43,224 nt of DNA from positions 1-43,224 of the forward strand of contig JAIPIC010000010.1 of the NCBI GenBank assembly GCA_021734865.1. Reading direction: 5' to 3'. The stretch is from Candidatus Woesearchaeota archaeon. Its GTDB lineage: Archaea; Nanobdellota; Nanobdellia; Woesearchaeales; JAIPIC01. This document shows, one piece after another, positions 29,399 through 37,578 of the stretch. The notes below the pieces were generated by a model. That model saw nothing but the letters and a program-made list of their open reading frames with translations. It was not told the origin of the DNA and made no database searches. How positions within the stretch are numbered: position 1 is the stretch's first letter; every line of letters begins with the position of its first letter. The position numbers were made by a program, and so were the translations under genes.

Positions 29399-31576
29399 GT
29401 GAGGAAATTGAAAAAAAGAGGTGAATCAATCAGAACTGCATATAATCTTATGTATAATCCTATGTATAATCCTATGTATAATCCTATGTATAATCCTATG
29501 ATTAATTATGTAGCCTGCTGTAAGAGTACAACCCGGATACTCTTATTATTATCTGTTGCCTTACTTATCCTCATATCTTCACTATTTTCATCTTTAGCAG
29601 CAGATTTACCAAGCGGCTCTTCTAATCAATCCAGTAATGAGACATATGGACAGTTTATAGAAGTGACTTGTGGGAACAATAAATGTGAATTAGGTGAAAA
29701 CATCGATAATTGTCCTCAAGACTGCGCTTCATCTCCTTTTAAGTATAAGACCGACATAGTAAATCCAAAACTGAACATTGGAGATATAAGGAATTATTCC
29801 CTAATATTGACTAATAATCTTAATGACTCATTACCTATGGTTTTATCTGCTAATGGTATCCATTTCAAAAGATATGTTGAATTCAGCAATACCAGTTTTG
29901 AATTATCTCCTTTTGAGGAAAGGAAAATTATCATTACCCTCAATCTAACAGATGCTCCTAATGCAGGTGTTTTCAACGGAGATCTAGTATTAATTGGGGA
30001 CTGGAAAAAAGTAGAAGTTCCAATAAAGGTAACCATTAATGAAGAAATGCTATATCCGACCGACTTAGGTATTCAGGTTTTTAATAAAGAATCTCAAGAA
30101 GATAAAGTCTTGAAACTTCAAGTCAGCCTATACAATCCTGCCAATGCAGGAAAAAATGTCAGCATTCAATACAATCTGAGGCATACGCAAACAGATGAGC
30201 TGGTTTATCAGGAAAATGAGACCATATCACTGAACTATTCAGAGAACATACTGAAATTTATCAATCTTACAAATATTAAACTTGGTAATGAGACAATTAA
30301 GCCAGGTGACTCTGAAGAGTTTTACATTGAAGTAGCTTTGTTGGATCAAAACATCTCTGAAAGAGATTCATTCACACTTTCCATGCCATTCTGGACATCA
30401 GCATTACTTAGAAAAGTCTTAGTATCCCTGGCAATTGTGACTACAATAGCAGGAATAATTTTTGGCATATATGTATACCGGAAGAAACAGAAGGAAAAAG
30501 CCAGATATCTCTTTCCATTAAGTCTTTCTAAACTACCTCAAAAGGATGACAGGGCACTTCTAGTTGGAAAAATCGCCGGCACAAAACATTTTACTTATTA
30601 TAATCCTAATAACCTGACTACTCACGCATTAATATCCGGAGCTACAGGATCAGGAAAGAGCGTCACAGCTTCTGTATTTGTTGAGGAGGCATCAATAAAG
30701 AACATTCCTGTTGTTATATTTGATCCAACAGCACAGTGGACAGGTTTTGTAAAAGCATGCAAAGATGATAATCTGCTTGAACATTATAAGGAATTCAAGA
30801 TGAATTCAGAAGATGCAAGACCCTTTAAGGGAATAATATACCAAGTTGATGACGCAAATATTAAATTAGACTTCAGCAAATATGTGAACCCAGGAGAAGT
30901 TACCGTCTTCAATTTGAATAAGCTTAAACCTGGAGAATATGACCAGGCTGTAAAACATATAGTCGACACAATCTTCAAGATTAAATGGGAAGAATCACCT
31001 GACATAAGATTATTGATTGTATTTGATGAAGTACACAGACTGCTTGAGAAATATGGAGGACAAGGTGGGTACATAGCACTTGAGAGAGCCTGCAGGGAAT
31101 TCAGGAAATGGGGTATTGGTATAATAATGGTCTCACAAGTAAATGCTGATTTTAAAGAAGCAGTACAGGGAAATATCCTTACAGAAGTCCAGCTCAATAC
31201 AAGATCAATGGAAGATATAATGAGAATTGAGAAGAAATACGGAGTTGAGTATGCCAAACGAATATCTGGAGAAGCTGTAGGTGTTGGAATGCTCCAGAAT
31301 CCTAAATATAATGACGGGAAGCCGTATTTTATAAATTTCCGTCCTACGTATCACTCACCCCACAAGATCAGTGAAGATGACATGAAATTGTATGCTGATT
31401 ATATCGATAAATTGAAGCATTTTGAGCAGGAAATCGCAAGAATAAATAAGTCTGGGAAAGATACATCAGATATTGAAATTGAAATGAAACTTGCATTTGA
31501 TAAGCTAAAGACTGGCCATTTTAAGATGACAGAGATATATCTTGAATCATTGAAAAATAGTATAAAGAACCTTTAA
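29399..31576 (+). CDS. short paralogue of the giant protein: membrane-anchored HerA/FtsK-type ATPase
   Basis: It begins 24 nt after the giant's stop, in the same operon. I chose GTG at 29399 with agga six bases upstream; TTG at 29396 or one of the ATGs from 29450 are alternatives. Layout (numbered from 29396): a cytoplasmic N-terminus with four MYNP repeats (19-34), a membrane segment or signal (48-68), one Cys motif C-G-N-N-K-C-E-x-G-E-N...C-P-Q-D-C (about 92-110), a CARDB-like beta domain (115-330), a second membrane segment (341-360), and a cytoplasmic ATPase with Walker A GATGSGKS (K421) and Walker B VFDE (D544, E545). From the Cys motif onward it is collinear with the C-terminal part of the giant. 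The two ATPase domains are identical over more than 50 consecutive residues around the sensor region. It probably co-assembles with the giant's ATPase. Confidence 0.93.
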   Translation: MRKLKKRGESIRTAYNLMYNPMYNPMYNPMYNPMINYVACCKSTTRILLLLSVALLILISSLFSSLAADLPSGSSNQSSNETYGQFIEVTCGNNKCELGENIDNCPQDCASSPFKYKTDIVNPKLNIGDIRNYSLILTNNLNDSLPMVLSANGIHFKRYVEFSNTSFELSPFEERKIIITLNLTDAPNAGVFNGDLVLIGDWKKVEVPIKVTINEEMLYPTDLGIQVFNKESQEDKVLKLQVSLYNPANAGKNVSIQYNLRHTQTDELVYQENETISLNYSENILKFINLTNIKLGNETIKPGDSEEFYIEVALLDQNISERDSFTLSMPFWTSALLRKVLVSLAIVTTIAGIIFGIYVYRKKQKEKARYLFPLSLSKLPQKDDRALLVGKIAGTKHFTYYNPNNLTTHALISGATGSGKSVTASVFVEEASIKNIPVVIFDPTAQWTGFVKACKDDNLLEHYKEFKMNSEDARPFKGIIYQVDDANIKLDFSKYVNPGEVTVFNLNKLKPGEYDQAVKHIVDTIFKIKWEESPDIRLLIVFDEVHRLLEKYGGQGGYIALERACREFRKWGIGIIMVSQVNADFKEAVQGNILTEVQLNTRSMEDIMRIEKKYGVEYAKRISGEAVGVGMLQNPKYNDGKPYFINFRPTYHSPHKISEDDMKLYADYIDKLKHFEQEIARINKSGKDTSDIEIEMKLAFDKLKTGHFKMTEIYLESLKNSIKNL
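29450..29497 (+). repeat. 12-bp microsatellite (atgtataatcct x4) at the start of the paralogue
   Basis: Four exact 12-bp units encode MYNP four times, preceded by a partial unit (tataatctt). The unit length is a multiple of three, so slippage would change the protein length without a frameshift. Each unit also supplies an in-frame ATG just upstream of the membrane segment. Confidence 0.9.
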
Positions 31577-32568
31577 TTATTCAGAACGAAATCAATCTGT
31601 TCTTTCTTCCAGCCATTTTCAAGAAGTTGCTTATAAAGCTCTTTTTGAGAACCTTTCTTGTCTAAAAATGCCTTAATAAATGATCTGAGTGTGTTTTCAT
31701 CTTGCTTATCAACAAATAAAACATCCGGAGTGGGCTCTTTATTTGATGTTTCAGAAACCTTCTTTGCTGGCCTATGTTTAAGTTCTCTTAGCCCATCAGT
31801 AAGCACTGATAATTCTTTGTTCATGTTATTAACTTCCTTTTCCAAATCATTTTTGGTTACTGAATGCTCAAGTTTCACATTTGCCTTATCTACTGTCTTA
31901 ACAAGATCTTGAACAAGATTTTCTAAATACTCGATTTTGCGATCATGATGTTCTATCTGTTTGACCTTTTTATTTATCTCAGTAAAGAGAACCTCAACTT
32001 TTGAAGCCTTTTGGTCAATATATCGCTTGGATTCCTTGATTTCAGTGAGTTTATGGTCAGTGTCTTGCATCAATTGAAATATATTTTCAAAACTTTTAAT
32101 CTTCTGCATGAGTTTTTGATAAGCCTTAAGTGTTTTAGTTAGCATCTGAATGTTAACATTGATCTTCTCTACAGAAAGATTGATTTGGGCTATTTCTTTT
32201 TCTTTCTCTTCAAACTTTTTCTGAATACGTTCTGGTTTTATGTCATGGACAGCATCTCTAATCTTCTCAAATTCAACTTCGTTTCTATCCAGTTTTTTTT
32301 CCCTACCCATAACCATCTGATTAAGTTCGCCAATCCTAGATGACAAATCAGTTATACGCTCATTTATGGCTTCTCTGGCACCTGTTCCAATCTCCAGTTT
32401 CCCATTGATCTTCTCAACACCCATGAGCAAATCATTAATCTGTTTTGTTACATCCGGTGATTTTTCAGAAGAATTATCTTCAGTCGTAGTTTTTTCAGTC
32501 TTTTCAGAACTCTTATCATTAACTCCTAAAATCTGCTTCTGACCTAAATTCATCCTGTTCAATTCCAT
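31573..32568 (-). CDS. cytoplasmic coiled-coil protein
   Basis: This 331-residue protein has no signal or membrane segment. Residues 1-40 are polar and Ser/Thr/Glu-rich. Residues about 40-255 are long heptad-patterned helices rich in Lys, Glu, Ile and Leu. A linker rich in Lys, Pro, Ser and Thr follows, and then a compact C-terminal helical domain (about 292-331): L-R-S-F-I-K-A-F-L-D-K-K-G-S..L-L-E-N-G-W-K-K-E-Q-I. It resembles the small UBA-like helical tails seen on many archaeal proteins. GGTG lies 8 nt before the start. The gene converges on the ATPase paralogue, and the two stop codons share ttaa. Its closeness to two cytoplasmic ATPase tails makes a scaffold role plausible, but no family is recognised. 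It recalls archaellum-type coiled-coil accessory proteins only in general form. Confidence 0.85.
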   Translation of the reverse strand: MELNRMNLGQKQILGVNDKSSEKTEKTTTEDNSSEKSPDVTKQINDLLMGVEKINGKLEIGTGAREAINERITDLSSRIGELNQMVMGREKKLDRNEVEFEKIRDAVHDIKPERIQKKFEEKEKEIAQINLSVEKINVNIQMLTKTLKAYQKLMQKIKSFENIFQLMQDTDHKLTEIKESKRYIDQKASKVEVLFTEINKKVKQIEHHDRKIEYLENLVQDLVKTVDKANVKLEHSVTKNDLEKEVNNMNKELSVLTDGLRELKHRPAKKVSETSNKEPTPDVLFVDKQDENTLRSFIKAFLDKKGSQKELYKQLLENGWKKEQIDFVLNN

Positions 32569-32603
32569 ATTCTGTGCACCTTTGTTAATTTACACCAAGA
32601 AAT

Positions 32604-32613
32604 GTATATAAAC
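32604..32613 (-). promoter_or_regulatory. TATA box for the coiled-coil gene
   Basis: On the minus strand it reads gtttatatac, 36-45 nt upstream of the ATG at 32568. The usual spacing puts the transcript start near 32583-32578, leaving a leader of about 10-15 nt that includes or abuts the GGTG at 32577-32580. Confidence 0.55.
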
Positions 32614-32765
32614 ATTTGTACTCATTTTATAGTGAATATATTGACATAGTCTCCTTGAATGTAGTGTTGTGATTAAGCACCTAGATTCATTTATGAAAGG
32701 AAGGTTGATTCCACGCAATTATTTAATCTCAGATAAGTCAAACGTATTGGTTACACCTTGGTGAT

Positions 32766-35700
32766 TTATGGATGTTTATGATGTTTTGTGTGATGTCTTT
32801 TTCCACCAATCTTTGCTTCTATATCCAAGTAAAGATTCTCGACAACAGAACCAGCAAGCATATTATGTTTATCAATTGTTTTGATCCTCTTGTAAAGGAG
32901 TTCAGCTTTGTAAAATTCGTTTTTTGCAAGATTTCTATGGCTTTCATTCAGAAGTTTTTCAGCTTTCTTTAATACCATATAGAGTTCCTGCTCTTTACCC
33001 TTAATATCATGAGACTTCATTCTTAGTACATACTTTGATACTAAAATCAGTGGGATAGTCAGCATCGCCAAAGCAAGATACTTCAGGAGTTCTTCTACTG
33101 ATGAAAAAAATCCTGTCCAGCGTGGATGCTCTTCATCTGGCTCTGTCGTAATATTAGACTCTGTTGGTATTTCAGGCGTGTTCTGGGTTTCGGGAACAAA
33201 TTCAGTAACATTTGTCCCATTATCGCTAAAATTGTCTTTAGCTTCATCTATTGTTTCATTATCTGTAACATTCAGTTTTATATCCGTCTGATTTTCATCA
33301 CTATCATTTTCGACAACGTAACTGTAAGACCCACCACTACTTCCTCCTGATCTTCTGGGAATCTGTAAGGGGCAGTCAATTGGACACCCTCCATAATTTT
33401 CCGAACTATCGCATGTACCATCCCCACAATATGCAATATAAAGATCAAATATTTCTGAAGTGCCCGTTCCTTTCTCACTGGTAGCAGTTATTGTACTATT
33501 TTGTGATCTTTCTCCAGTACTGTTAAGATACCAAGAAAAACTCTTGCTGGAATCAGCCGCAATATCAAGATATACTATTGTCTTGTTATTTGCAGAAATC
33601 GTAATATTAGAACTGTTATCATTATATGCAGAGATATTTAATAATTTTGCTCCTCCAGGATTAACTATTGTTACAGTCACATTGTGGAGTGAATAATTAT
33701 GAGTGTTTTGAAGATAAATAGGCAACTCGATTGTAGCATTTTGCCCTACCCTTAATTGTGAATTATGACCTGTGGTAAGCTCTACTTCTCTGTATCTCAC
33801 CCAGAAGAAACCAGTATCATTAACAAGAATATCAGTTGCACTCACATTAACACTCATATTCACCAGACCACTATCAACACCAAGAGCTTGCCAGGTTACA
33901 TTAACAGTCCTCAAAGGTTTAAGTTCTTCAATAAAAATATTTAGACTATCATTTGAAAAACTCACATTGTAATCACTGTATTCTGATATATTAACAGATG
34001 AAATATTTATTAACCCAAGAAAAGTTGCATTTATTGATATATTTGATATTGATTGAGAGACTTTGTTTCTGACACTTAGAATGAGGTCTTCAGTAGCATT
34101 GATATCAATGATAAAAGGAGTAAAAAGACTGATGTTAATTGGATTAACCTCATTGATGTATATTGACAAATTTGAAGTTTTCAATTCACTTTCAGAGGAA
34201 AAGACACTGCAATTAAATTCGTGTGCCCCTGAAAAATGTGACATCATAGTCCAGTTTAGGATGAGGCTTTCGTTAGTATCTAATTTGTAAAAATTGTATG
34301 TTTCATTACCAGTCATATTAAATGTAGCTGAATAATTCACAAAGACACTCACATTATATACTGGATGATCTTCAATATTTGTAATATTACAACTTAAATT
34401 GAATTCAGTAGATATGGTCGCATTATTTTGCCCAATAATTTCAACTCTTGTCTCATTTCCAACATATTCATAATAATTAGCATAAGCCTCCCAAAGAGCT
34501 GATGTCATAAATCCCTGGTTTTCAGGATTCTGGCAGGAATAAGAGGAATTCATTGGATTACAGCTTGAATCGTCCCTTAAGAAGTAAGTTGCGTTCAGGG
34601 CAAGCTGATAATAATCAGGATATCCGAGATGCTCATAAGCCATCCAATAAAGAATAATGCTTAAAGCATGATCTAAAGGATTTGGACAATTCACGCAGGC
34701 AGAATTATTAGTTATATTAATTGCTGCATCAAAATAAGTCAGATTGCCTGAATAATCATATGCATTGAATAAACCAATCCCAGCATAAAGATTAGTGCTA
34801 TTTAAACTAATTGATCCAAGCTTGTTTGCAATATCAAACAACCTGTAATCTCCTGTATTAATATAAATTTCCCAATACGCTGCTAACATAAGCCCAAGTG
34901 AAGTCTGATCTGAACAATTGATCTCTGCCTCCCACACATTACAATCTGATGCGTATCCAAAAGCATAAGATTGTGCTAACCTCAATAAAGATTCATTCTG
35001 CCCATTTGAATACGACTTAGCTAGACCATATATCAAGGATGCCTGTCTAATTCCTCCCTTTCTTTGGTAGGCCTCTCCGCTTGGCCAATTCCTGTTAATC
35101 TCATTACAGTTGAAATCTCCGTTTGCATGATCACATGTTGAATACCAACCATTCATATCAGTTGAACTCACAAAACTATCGTCGATTTCTGATATTCCTA
35201 CTAAATTTGAAAGATTATAACAGCTAATATTCCCACTAAGCATGGACGAATATGAGTATCCCATTACAGGCCAAGGTTGATAGAATTCATAAGTACAGCT
35301 AAAATCACCAGTTGTAATAGGAGAACAGTATGATTGAGAGTCAACACCGGTCATTTCAACCGCTTTGGTTCTAAGGCTTTCATTTGGATAACCCACAACA
35401 AATTTGATGCTTCCATTACCTGGAAACCTGTTCCCATTTTCCTCGATATAATACTCGTATGTTCCTCTCCTTAGAAATGACTCATTTGGTATCACAGCTG
35501 AGCCATCATTAAAATTAACATTCTGCCAATTATTGTCTGAAAGTTTTTTGAAATACAAAACCGGGCTGATATCCGGCGAATTTGTTTTAATGGTCACATT
35601 AAGCAAATTATCAAATGATGGTATTCCATTGATTCTTGGAGCATAGATATTACTGATATTTTTAATATTTCTAAAAGACATATATTGAGCCCAAGCCATC

Positions 35701-36938
35701 ACTCCCTGCTCTTCAGGATTGTCACAGCCGGTCCTTCGCACAGGAGAGCAAGAACCAGAATTATCTGCAGTAGCCTTTCTGTAAGCAGCCTTATAATAAT
35801 CATCTGAACCTGTTTGTTCATAAGCCATCCAATATCCAATAATATTCAAACCATGTTCCAAAACACTGCATTCACCGGATATACACTTATCGAGATTCAA
35901 ATTTGCCAGTGTCACAGCTCGATCCAAATATATGCTATTTCCTGAGATTTCATATGCTTTCCATAAACCCATCATAACATATTCGCTGTAATTAGCATCC
36001 AATAATGGCTCAGAAAGATTGATTGCAATTGTCCTATATACATCATCACCTGACTGCTCATAAGCTTTCCAGTAAGCCAGAGCCATCATACCTTGTTCAC
36101 TATTATTGTTGCAGTCAAAGTCTTCTGTCCACACATCACATACATCTGCACTCCCATTAGTATAATTAATTGCAATCTCTCTGAAGGTATTATTATTCTC
36201 TATACCATATATATACCACATACTGAATATCATTGAGGCCTGGCGCCGCGCACCGCTTATATTCCCATGGCCTAAAGCAACCTGAGACGAGCAATTATAA
36301 TCTCCATGAACATGGTTGCAGGTTGCTTCACCAGTATTTCCTGATCCTGATCCATGGTCATAATCTATATCATACTCTGCGAAGATATCTGACGAATTTA
36401 GATGACTCATATTAGCGGTCAATAGATAACTGCTTGAATAACCTATGATCTGCATTCCTTGGAAAGTTTCAAACTGACAGCTGAAAGTCTGTTGATTTAC
36501 AGGTTGGCAGAAGAAACTATTAGTACTGTCTAGCGACAGAAAATTATCCCCCTTTTCTTTGAAAGACGCATCTCCAACAGATGTAGCTAATTTCAAACTC
36601 CCATTATTTGGAAACCGACCAGATGGGTCTGAAAAATAGTATTCGATTATACCCTGTTGATTATTAGAATACCATGGAATAATTCCTGAATAAATGTTGC
36701 TTGACAGATTTATACTAACATTCTTCCAAGCATCTTCGTTTATTCCCTTGAACATAAGCACAGGATTATTTAAACCAGAGTAATTCTGCACACTAATAGT
36801 AATATTCTCTCCAGTTCTGATCCCAACTGGTATTTTGGGAGAATGGATATTCGTAGCTGATACAAAACCCATAAGAGCTAATGTTGCCACTATCACACTC
36901 AATAGATATACTATTCTGTGTGGCTTGAAATTTTTCAT
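32766..36938 (-). CDS. large surface protein with duplicated alpha/alpha-toroid-like module and cytoplasmic tail
   Basis: This 1,390-residue protein has a signal peptide (1-28). Two copies of a ~420-residue module follow (about 30-455 and 456-865). Each has an Ig-like N-terminal part ending in R-F-P-(N/G)-N-G-S-(L/I)-K, then a helical part with C-(N/D)-H-x-x-G-D-(Y/F)-N-C, R-Q-A-S-(M/L)-I, and repeated A-Y-(E/D) helices as in alpha/alpha toroids (six-hairpin or terpene-cyclase-like folds). I see no catalytic residues to assign an enzyme. COG1361/CARDB-like beta domains occupy 866-1160. A Cys motif C-G-D-G-T-C-D...E-N...C-P-I-D-C lies near 1168-1190, then an acidic linker and a membrane segment (1283-1303). 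The tail is a helical hairpin with a His-rich end, KRHHTKHHKHP. The start overlaps the upstream small gene by ATGA. It is probably an S-layer or polysaccharide-binding surface protein. Confidence 0.9.
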   Translation of the reverse strand: MKNFKPHRIVYLLSVIVATLALMGFVSATNIHSPKIPVGIRTGENITISVQNYSGLNNPVLMFKGINEDAWKNVSINLSSNIYSGIIPWYSNNQQGIIEYYFSDPSGRFPNNGSLKLATSVGDASFKEKGDNFLSLDSTNSFFCQPVNQQTFSCQFETFQGMQIIGYSSSYLLTANMSHLNSSDIFAEYDIDYDHGSGSGNTGEATCNHVHGDYNCSSQVALGHGNISGARRQASMIFSMWYIYGIENNNTFREIAINYTNGSADVCDVWTEDFDCNNNSEQGMMALAYWKAYEQSGDDVYRTIAINLSEPLLDANYSEYVMMGLWKAYEISGNSIYLDRAVTLANLNLDKCISGECSVLEHGLNIIGYWMAYEQTGSDDYYKAAYRKATADNSGSCSPVRRTGCDNPEEQGVMAWAQYMSFRNIKNISNIYAPRINGIPSFDNLLNVTIKTNSPDISPVLYFKKLSDNNWQNVNFNDGSAVIPNESFLRRGTYEYYIEENGNRFPGNGSIKFVVGYPNESLRTKAVEMTGVDSQSYCSPITTGDFSCTYEFYQPWPVMGYSYSSMLSGNISCYNLSNLVGISEIDDSFVSSTDMNGWYSTCDHANGDFNCNEINRNWPSGEAYQRKGGIRQASLIYGLAKSYSNGQNESLLRLAQSYAFGYASDCNVWEAEINCSDQTSLGLMLAAYWEIYINTGDYRLFDIANKLGSISLNSTNLYAGIGLFNAYDYSGNLTYFDAAINITNNSACVNCPNPLDHALSIILYWMAYEHLGYPDYYQLALNATYFLRDDSSCNPMNSSYSCQNPENQGFMTSALWEAYANYYEYVGNETRVEIIGQNNATISTEFNLSCNITNIEDHPVYNVSVFVNYSATFNMTGNETYNFYKLDTNESLILNWTMMSHFSGAHEFNCSVFSSESELKTSNLSIYINEVNPINISLFTPFIIDINATEDLILSVRNKVSQSISNISINATFLGLINISSVNISEYSDYNVSFSNDSLNIFIEELKPLRTVNVTWQALGVDSGLVNMSVNVSATDILVNDTGFFWVRYREVELTTGHNSQLRVGQNATIELPIYLQNTHNYSLHNVTVTIVNPGGAKLLNISAYNDNSSNITISANNKTIVYLDIAADSSKSFSWYLNSTGERSQNSTITATSEKGTGTSEIFDLYIAYCGDGTCDSSENYGGCPIDCPLQIPRRSGGSSGGSYSYVVENDSDENQTDIKLNVTDNETIDEAKDNFSDNGTNVTEFVPETQNTPEIPTESNITTEPDEEHPRWTGFFSSVEELLKYLALAMLTIPLILVSKYVLRMKSHDIKGKEQELYMVLKKAEKLLNESHRNLAKNEFYKAELLYKRIKTIDKHNMLAGSVVENLYLDIEAKIGGKRHHTKHHKHP

Positions 36939-37093
36939 TTTTTTGGTATTACATATACCTCTTTACCTATTAAGTCTACCGGAAGAGTAATTTTTGCGCT
37001 TGTTTTGTTATTTTTGGATACTTTCCTGATCAACGCATCATCGAAGGTAATTTTTTTTAGAATTAGTTCTCCTTTGATTCGTTTCCGTTCCAT
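36935..37093 (-). CDS. 52-residue AbrB/DUF2080-like small protein
   Basis: The translation begins MERKRIKGELILKKITF and ends A-K-I-T-L-P-V-D-L-I-G-K-E-V-Y-V-I-P-K-K. The (S/T)-A-K-(I/V)-x-L-P-x-x-(L/W)-I-G-K-x-V-x-V-I pattern is typical of DUF2080 (COG3466-type) archaeal small proteins. These are related to AbrB/SpoVT swapped-hairpin DNA binders and are often labelled transposon-associated. Its TGA overlaps the ATG of the 1,390-residue surface gene (aATGA), so the two are translationally coupled. Two tandem 11-bp repeats lie between its TATA box and its start, which suggests autoregulation. The role as regulator is inferred from position. Confidence 0.75.
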   Translation of the reverse strand: MERKRIKGELILKKITFDDALIRKVSKNNKTSAKITLPVDLIGKEVYVIPKK

Positions 37094-37105
37094 TTTGTAG
37101 CCTAC

Positions 37106-37136
37106 TAATAGACTATTAATAGACTATTATATATTA
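37106..37136 (-). promoter_or_regulatory. promoter and candidate operator of the small protein/surface protein operon
   Basis: A TATA-like box (minus strand aatatataat) lies at about 37126-37136. Two exact tandem copies of the 11-mer taatagactat (plus strand) lie at 37106-37116 and 37117-37127, between that box and the start codon at 37093, and just touch the box. Their junction forms the palindrome ctattaatag. A protein bound here would block transcription initiation. Confidence 0.55.
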
Positions 37137-37271
37137 AGGTTTTCTTTTTATAACACATTACCAGGATTTACATATAATCAGTTCACAAATACAGTGCAGG
37201 TCGGACCAAAGTAGAAAAAGTGTAATCCAATAAATCTGAGGGGTTGTTATTCTGTAGTACTCACACAATTA

Positions 37272-37280
37272 TTTATAGTA
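37272..37280 (+). promoter_or_regulatory. TATA box of the CorA/transglutaminase operon
   Basis: tttatagta at 37272-37280 predicts a transcript start near 37302. That lies upstream of the ATG at 37329 but downstream of the ATG at 37287, so it decides in favour of the shorter first gene. Confidence 0.5.
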
Positions 37281-37328
37281 TGATGAATGGGTAAACACAT
37301 ATATCTAGACGAAAAGGGGTTACAAAAT

Positions 37329-37568
37329 ATGGATGATGCCATGATTAATTTTTTCATCATAATCTTTGTGATGATAATCATTAATGTCATAACAATAATT
37401 TATATACGCTCCCTGTTCAAGCAAGTTGAAAAGAACATTGTTGATTTGGGAGGTAAAATTATATTCAATTTTGAACAGATTGTTGAATATATTGATCAGA
37501 AATTTATAGGAATATACAACAGAGTTGATTTTATAGTAAACGATCAAGAAAAGAATAGACCCAAGTAA
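37329..37568 (+). CDS. small single-pass membrane protein
   Basis: It has 79 residues from the ATG at 37329, which has gggg 9 nt upstream. An in-frame ATG at 37287 would give 93 residues but lies upstream of the expected transcript start. Residues 5-27 are a very hydrophobic Ile/Phe/Met/Val segment. The rest is an amphipathic helix (F-K-Q-V-E-K-N-I-V-D-L through Q-K-F) with a polar tail. No family is recognised. It lies 10 nt before the CorA-type gene, so a role as a small partner of the channel or of the downstream membrane proteins is possible. Confidence 0.75.
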   Translation: MDDAMINFFIIIFVMIIINVITIIYIRSLFKQVEKNIVDLGGKIIFNFEQIVEYIDQKFIGIYNRVDFIVNDQEKNRPK

Positions 37569-37578
37569 GGTATTTAAT

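Noticed and set aside
37287-37328. Earlier ATG for the small membrane protein
   Set aside because: It lies only 7 nt after the TATA box, so it would be upstream of the transcript start. The ATG at 37329 has a purine-rich site 9 nt upstream.
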